A stretch of DNA of 64,000 bases from Congeria kusceri. Taxonomy: Eukaryota; Mollusca; Bivalvia; Myida; Dreissenidae. The translations under genes and the position numbers were made by a program. The stretch's first letter is position 1. Each line of letters starts with the position of its first letter. The stretch covers positions 40,727,225 to 40,791,224 of the forward strand of contig CM051024.1 of the NCBI GenBank assembly GCA_027627225.1. Direction: 5' to 3'. Shown here piece by piece: positions 59,831 through 64,000 of the stretch. The notes beneath the pieces are model-generated. The model made no database searches and was not told the DNA's origin. It saw nothing but the letters and a program-made list of their open reading frames with translations.

Positions 59831-61383
59831 CTGTAATGTTAGCTAAACAAGGAATACACAGATACGTAGTAAACATGATTAATGCAATGTAGCATGTATC
59901 TGAACAGACGAAATTACGTCCTTAACAATATTTGACGATGTTAAATTCTTTACCCTCGAGACTTCGTTATAAACCATTGCCCGAGCATACTGCTTAACAT
60001 AATATCACAGTGATTGTAACAATTCCGCTATGGGATTTCACAATATGTATAGAGATTACAGTGTGGATACAGTGCTACAGTATTAAAAATCTATGTGGAG
60101 ATTACCATCTCAGAATATAATATTATATTGCACAATAGTCTTAAAAACCCACCATTTAAATTATACATGACATACTAAAACAAACATTATATTAAAGAAG
60201 TCAAAATAAATGAAGACTCATAATAGTATTTTGTTTGGATTATTTTATGTATTGTCCCCGAGAAGTCTAAGGAGCATTGAAGGAAAAACAACACGTGGGT
60301 TAGGATCGAAAAAGGCATTTATTTAAAATGCCATAAAATAACCAATACATTGTATATACACAATAATTTGTATTATTACACCTCACCTGACCACTCTGTG
60401 TATTTTGTTCATAGACCAACAGTTATATCCCGGGGTAATATTTTGTCATGTCACCCTCGCGCGAAGCTAAAAATAGAACAGCGATTTTTTTTTCAAAACA
60501 AAACAAAACTGACCGACTATGCAACTTTTACCTCTAAAGTAATGGCGTCGATCCACTGCATTTTACAGTATATATCCAGCTACAAGCATTTGCAATTCCT
60601 TTTTGTAACAAAGCTTAACATTTTTTATTTCAATTTTTCACGTGAACCGTGCTAACCAGAAACGCGATGTGTTTTAGAAATCGCAATGACTGGTCAAAAT
60701 GTATCTTTAAATTAGTATTTTGTCTCCAAACCTGTATCCGATTATCCGATTATCAATATTGGCGTCTACAATAATTTTAGACATCACCGATGCATGATCT
60801 GTAATTCTGTGTTTAAACAGGACACAACCCAACACAATCCTGTGTAATAATATTACTGTACTGGTTGGCGAGTAGTATCCGTGATTTTTTGTGTGCTTTT
60901 TTCTCTCTTTTGAATCGCGTTCTTTATATTTAAAAAAAGCTTGTTACAGTACACAGTTGGGCTTCTTCTGTATACGAGGATGTAAATATCCTGTCATGAC
61001 GTCATACGATTTTCCCATATAAGGGGCGCCAAAGGGGTAATCAATATGCACTAATTGGAGCAGTAAAACTAGTAGTATCCTTGATTTTTCTTTTCAGCTG
61101 AAAATGCGATTTTTGTGGCAAACATCTCAAGATTTCAATTGCCCTGTAAGATTTTACATGCAATAACCTGCATTATGATGTAATATTATTAAATTGTATG
61201 CCAGGTTAGAGGTGATAATGCATCTCTAGTAACGTAAGTAAATGCCGGAAAATAGTCTTTTTTTTTTCATTGCAGTAGGTTATCGATCTCCTTTGTAAGC
61301 AACAACGTCTGTTTTGCATAATTACATTAATTTATTTTATACAGCAATGTAATATTTCATAAAAAAAATAAATAAATTATTAC

Positions 61384-61528
61384 CTGACAGAAATAGGTCC
61401 TTTAAGTGGTCACTGAGCGTTTGACGCGGAATATCAAATTCCTTGGAAGCTTTAGTCACTGACATGGCATTCCGGCTCACGCAGGAAATTGCCTCGGACA
61501 GGTGGACGTCTGTGTAAGTCTTAGGCAT
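61384..61528 (-). CDS. Pipsqueak-type HTH exon of a transposase-like DNA-binding protein
   Basis: From ATG at 61528: MPKTYTDVHLSEAISCVSR, NAMSVTKASKEFDIPRQTLS, DHLKDLFLS. The pattern 'MS(V)xKASKEFxIPRxTLSDHLK' is the psq HTH, as found in pogo/Tigger-type transposases and domesticated relatives. The donor is GTAATA after one base of a codon (phase 1). The domain is near full length, but the usual basic RK-rich stretch after MP is replaced by TYTDVHLSE. No DDE domain is seen in the window. Confidence 0.78.
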
Positions 61529-62260
61529 GCTGTAATAAATGGCATTTACGAGCTTCAGTCTTTTTACGATTTTCTTCATGTACATGACTTAATTATAAGC
61601 GGTAATGACATATTACCTTTTAATATGCTTTATCATACTTTAAAAATATTAATTTGATCATATTTAAACGAATATGATGGGCTTGCAATTTTAAGTGATT
61701 ATCGAGCATATTAAATGTCAGTTATAATGCATTAATTGTTAACGATTTGCTGATATTAAAGGAGATAACTGTGTTTTGTAACTGTGATTATTCTAGTAGT
61801 TGCCTCCCCCGAATTGAAATATTGTCAAAATCTCCCCGCAATTAGACGAAACAGTTTAACTAGCCCATAGTTGAGTGAACATTGCAAGTGCAAATCTATA
61901 TTTTTTTGGAGACAATTTATTTAAAAAAACTGCGTGTTGAATATATGGTTGGTGGTGCTTGAAAACTAAAATTGCAGCTTTATGTGAATAACCTAGCGAT
62001 AACCGTCGGTAAACCAAAAATAGGCATGTACAATATATAAATAGTGATCTATTTTTACAAAACTGTTAATATCTTGACAAATACGTACCTTTGGAGACTT
62101 CGACTTATTCTGCGTTTGGAACAGTTGATGTTTGTAAACACTACCTTCAATGCTGGAGAGCTTTTACTCCGTATAATATACAAATCACGGATACTGCTAG
62201 TTCATGTCTGCGAAGCATTGGAAAGTACGCTAGAGTGATTATGCAATTATAATAATTTTG
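61529..62260. other. Upstream region of the HTH gene, nothing recognised
   Basis: AT-rich, no clear promoter element and no further exon. The ATG of the HTH exon may be preceded by a non-coding exon beyond this point. Confidence 0.35.
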
Positions 62261-62261
62261 C

Positions 62262-63185
62262 TGTTTTTTTTTAGATCTGATCTGGCAAATGTTCGTCTTC
62301 TGCTCAGACAATATCGGTCATACACAAACTGCTGAAGTTTGGTAATGACAGGGCGAAAAATGAAGTATATACCCTACATAAAGTCCAGTTTTGCATTTTG
62401 TTTCAAAACAAGAAGCAATGACTCTGGTATGTGTGGCACGATCTAGTCCATTTTGGCTTCTGCTGAGATCTTGTGGTCATACATTTAGTGTGGAGCTTTG
62501 GTCATGGGAAATGATAATGAAGTCTATATCTTTGAAAAATGGCATATTTTGCCTGACAAAGGGGCAATAACTCTAGTGTTTCTGATGCAATCTAGCCCAA
62601 TATCAAATCTTTTTAAAGATTTTATGGTCACACACAAAATGTGCAAGTTTGGTCAAGATCGGATAACAAGTTAAGTCTCTATCGTGAGAACCAAAACAAT
62701 TGTATATGGAATACTGACGACTGACGACTGACAGCACAGGAGAGTACCCATACACCAATTGCTCGGTTTTCTACCGAGTACTTATGGTAATACATTGTCT
62801 GTGGCAGCTTGGTCAGGATTTGATAAAAATACAGTCTCCGTTGTTTTTTTATGTGAGACAATTGGTGATGAAAGAGGGATGTTTTGTGCACACACAAGGG
62901 GCAATAACTCTGGTGTTTCTGGTCATATCTTGCTTAAACTCGACTTCTTCTGATATCTTATAGTTATATATATTCGTTGCTAGATGGGCTTAGATTGGAT
63001 AAAAAATGAAGTCTATATCCTAAATTAAGTATTTTGTGTAATGTAATTTTCTTTCACAAATAAGATGTAATAACCCCTGTGTTTGTATCACGATCCGGTC
63101 CATGTTTGGCTTCTATGAGATCTTATAGCATACACAAACTGTAAAAGTTTGGTAAGGATTGGGTGAAAAATAAAGTCTATATCTT
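62262..63185. repeat. Array of ~180-bp repeats abutting the next element
   Basis: About five diverged units carry GGGCAATAACTCTGGTGTTTC, CATACACAAACTGTAAAAGTTT, and AAAATGAAGTCTATATC. A CTGACGACTGACGACTGACAG stretch lies near 62710-62735. Of the type usual in bivalve non-autonomous elements. Confidence 0.65.
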
Positions 63186-63187
63186 AG

Positions 63188-64000
63188 AACAAGAGGGCCC
63201 TGAGGATCCTAGGACGCTCACCTGAAACAGTGTAACGCAATTGGAATTTGCAACCCCGAGACGTGGCTTATTTTTATCACAGTGGCATAATATGAATAAT
63301 CTTGAATACGCCTGTGGGCCTTGCGGTTTAAGGTAAAAATTGTTTAATTGACTTTGATATTTAAGTCTAACTAAAGCATGTGACCCCTTGGGTGACATCA
63401 GAGTAGACCCCAGGGGCAGAATTTGAACACCCTTTGGAGAGGACCACTATGCAATGTTACATACCAAATATAGGAAAGCTGTGGGTCTTGCCGTTTCAGA
63501 GGAGATTTTTAAAGTCATTTTGCTATTTAAGTATATATAAACCATGTGACCCCCGGGGCGTGACCAGATTTGACCCCAGGGGCAAAATTTGAACAATATT
63601 TGTAGAGGACCACTATACGGATGTTACATACCAAATTAGAAACCTCTAGGCCTTGCGGTTTCAGAGGAGAAGAATTTTAAAAGCTATTTTGCTTTTAAAG
63701 TTGATATAAACCATGTGACCCCCGGGGCGTGACCAGTTTTGACCCCAGGGGCAAAATTTAAACAATGTTTGTAGAGAAATACGTTATGATGTTACATACC
63801 AAATAAGAAACCTTTGAGCTTATAGCGGTTTCTGAGAAGATTTATTAAGTCATTTTGCTATTTAAGTCTATAAAAATCATGTGACCCCCGGAGCATGGCC
63901 AGTTTTGACCCAAGGGGCATCATTTGAACAATATTTGTAGAAGACTATTATAGGATTTTACATACTAAATATGAAACCTCTGGGCCTTGCTGTTTCAGAG
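63188..64000 (+). mobile_element. Array-type non-autonomous element, fourth copy, cut by the window end
   Basis: Begins AACAAGAGGGCCCTGAGG and GACGCTCACCTGAAAC, then at least four ~170-bp units of the GACCCCAGGGGCA family. Its left end keeps CTCACCTGA, which copies 1-3 have partly lost, so it shows the original terminus. Confidence 0.78.

Overview
The window looks like nuclear DNA of a mollusc, most likely a bivalve. Genes are split into short exons (42-253 nt) with GT..AG introns, base composition is AT-rich, and several repeat types familiar from bivalve genomes are present. These include arrays built on a 'GACCCCAGGGGCATAATTTG' core, 'AGGTCTTGYRTGCGACACGC' arrays, a 'GGCTAATCC' fold-back element, and tRNA-headed SINEs with a Nin-like central part. 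No species can be assigned from sequence alone.

Left part (1-18.2 kb) and the domain-rich stretch up to about 44-46 kb: two related adhesion-type G-protein-coupled receptor (aGPCR) genes lie tail to tail. The plus-strand gene (433-3568, 5' end outside the window) supplies TM1, TM3, TM4, TM5, TM6, TM7 and a cytoplasmic tail, but no TM2 exon is visible. The minus-strand gene is much larger. Reading from its 5' side, at high coordinates, it encodes three WSC-CCP (sushi) modules, one SRCR domain, four CCP domains, a HormR domain, a GAIN domain, the GPS autoproteolysis motif, seven transmembrane helices and a tail ending at 6133. Splice phases of about 32 consecutive exons agree, which is the main support for one gene. 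It would encode roughly 1,480 residues without a signal peptide. A possible signal-peptide exon with the right phase sits at 46087-46144.

18.7-45.5 kb: the 5' part of the large gene is a threefold tandem duplication of about 8.9 kb. Each unit carries two WSC half-exons, one CCP exon, an array-type mobile element and a second array element. The three copies have diverged. The middle WSC has an in-frame stop codon, and the first unit has an internal duplication of its WSC exon.

45.5-56 kb: little that codes. It holds a fold-back element, a duplicated 0.5-kb segment, a decayed non-LTR retrotransposon on the minus strand (endonuclease plus the start of reverse transcriptase), and two tandem SINEs sharing the same flanking repeat.

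56.1-58.5 kb: sixteen copies of a conserved core of about 25 bp in diverged spacers.

59.7-61.6 kb: two minus-strand exons with matching phase encode a pipsqueak-type HTH and a Cys/His zinc-binding segment, probably a transposase-derived or related DNA-binding gene.

62.2-64 kb: two array-type repeats; the last is a fourth copy of the element found inside the 8.9-kb units and runs off the window.

Functionally, the two receptors would be cell-surface proteins whose large ectodomains (WSC, CCP, SRCR: carbohydrate-, complement-like and scavenger-type modules) bind external ligands and signal through the GAIN/GPS-tethered 7TM unit. Several defects (missing TM2, a frame break in TM1, a stop in WSC copy 2) make it uncertain whether either locus makes a full receptor.
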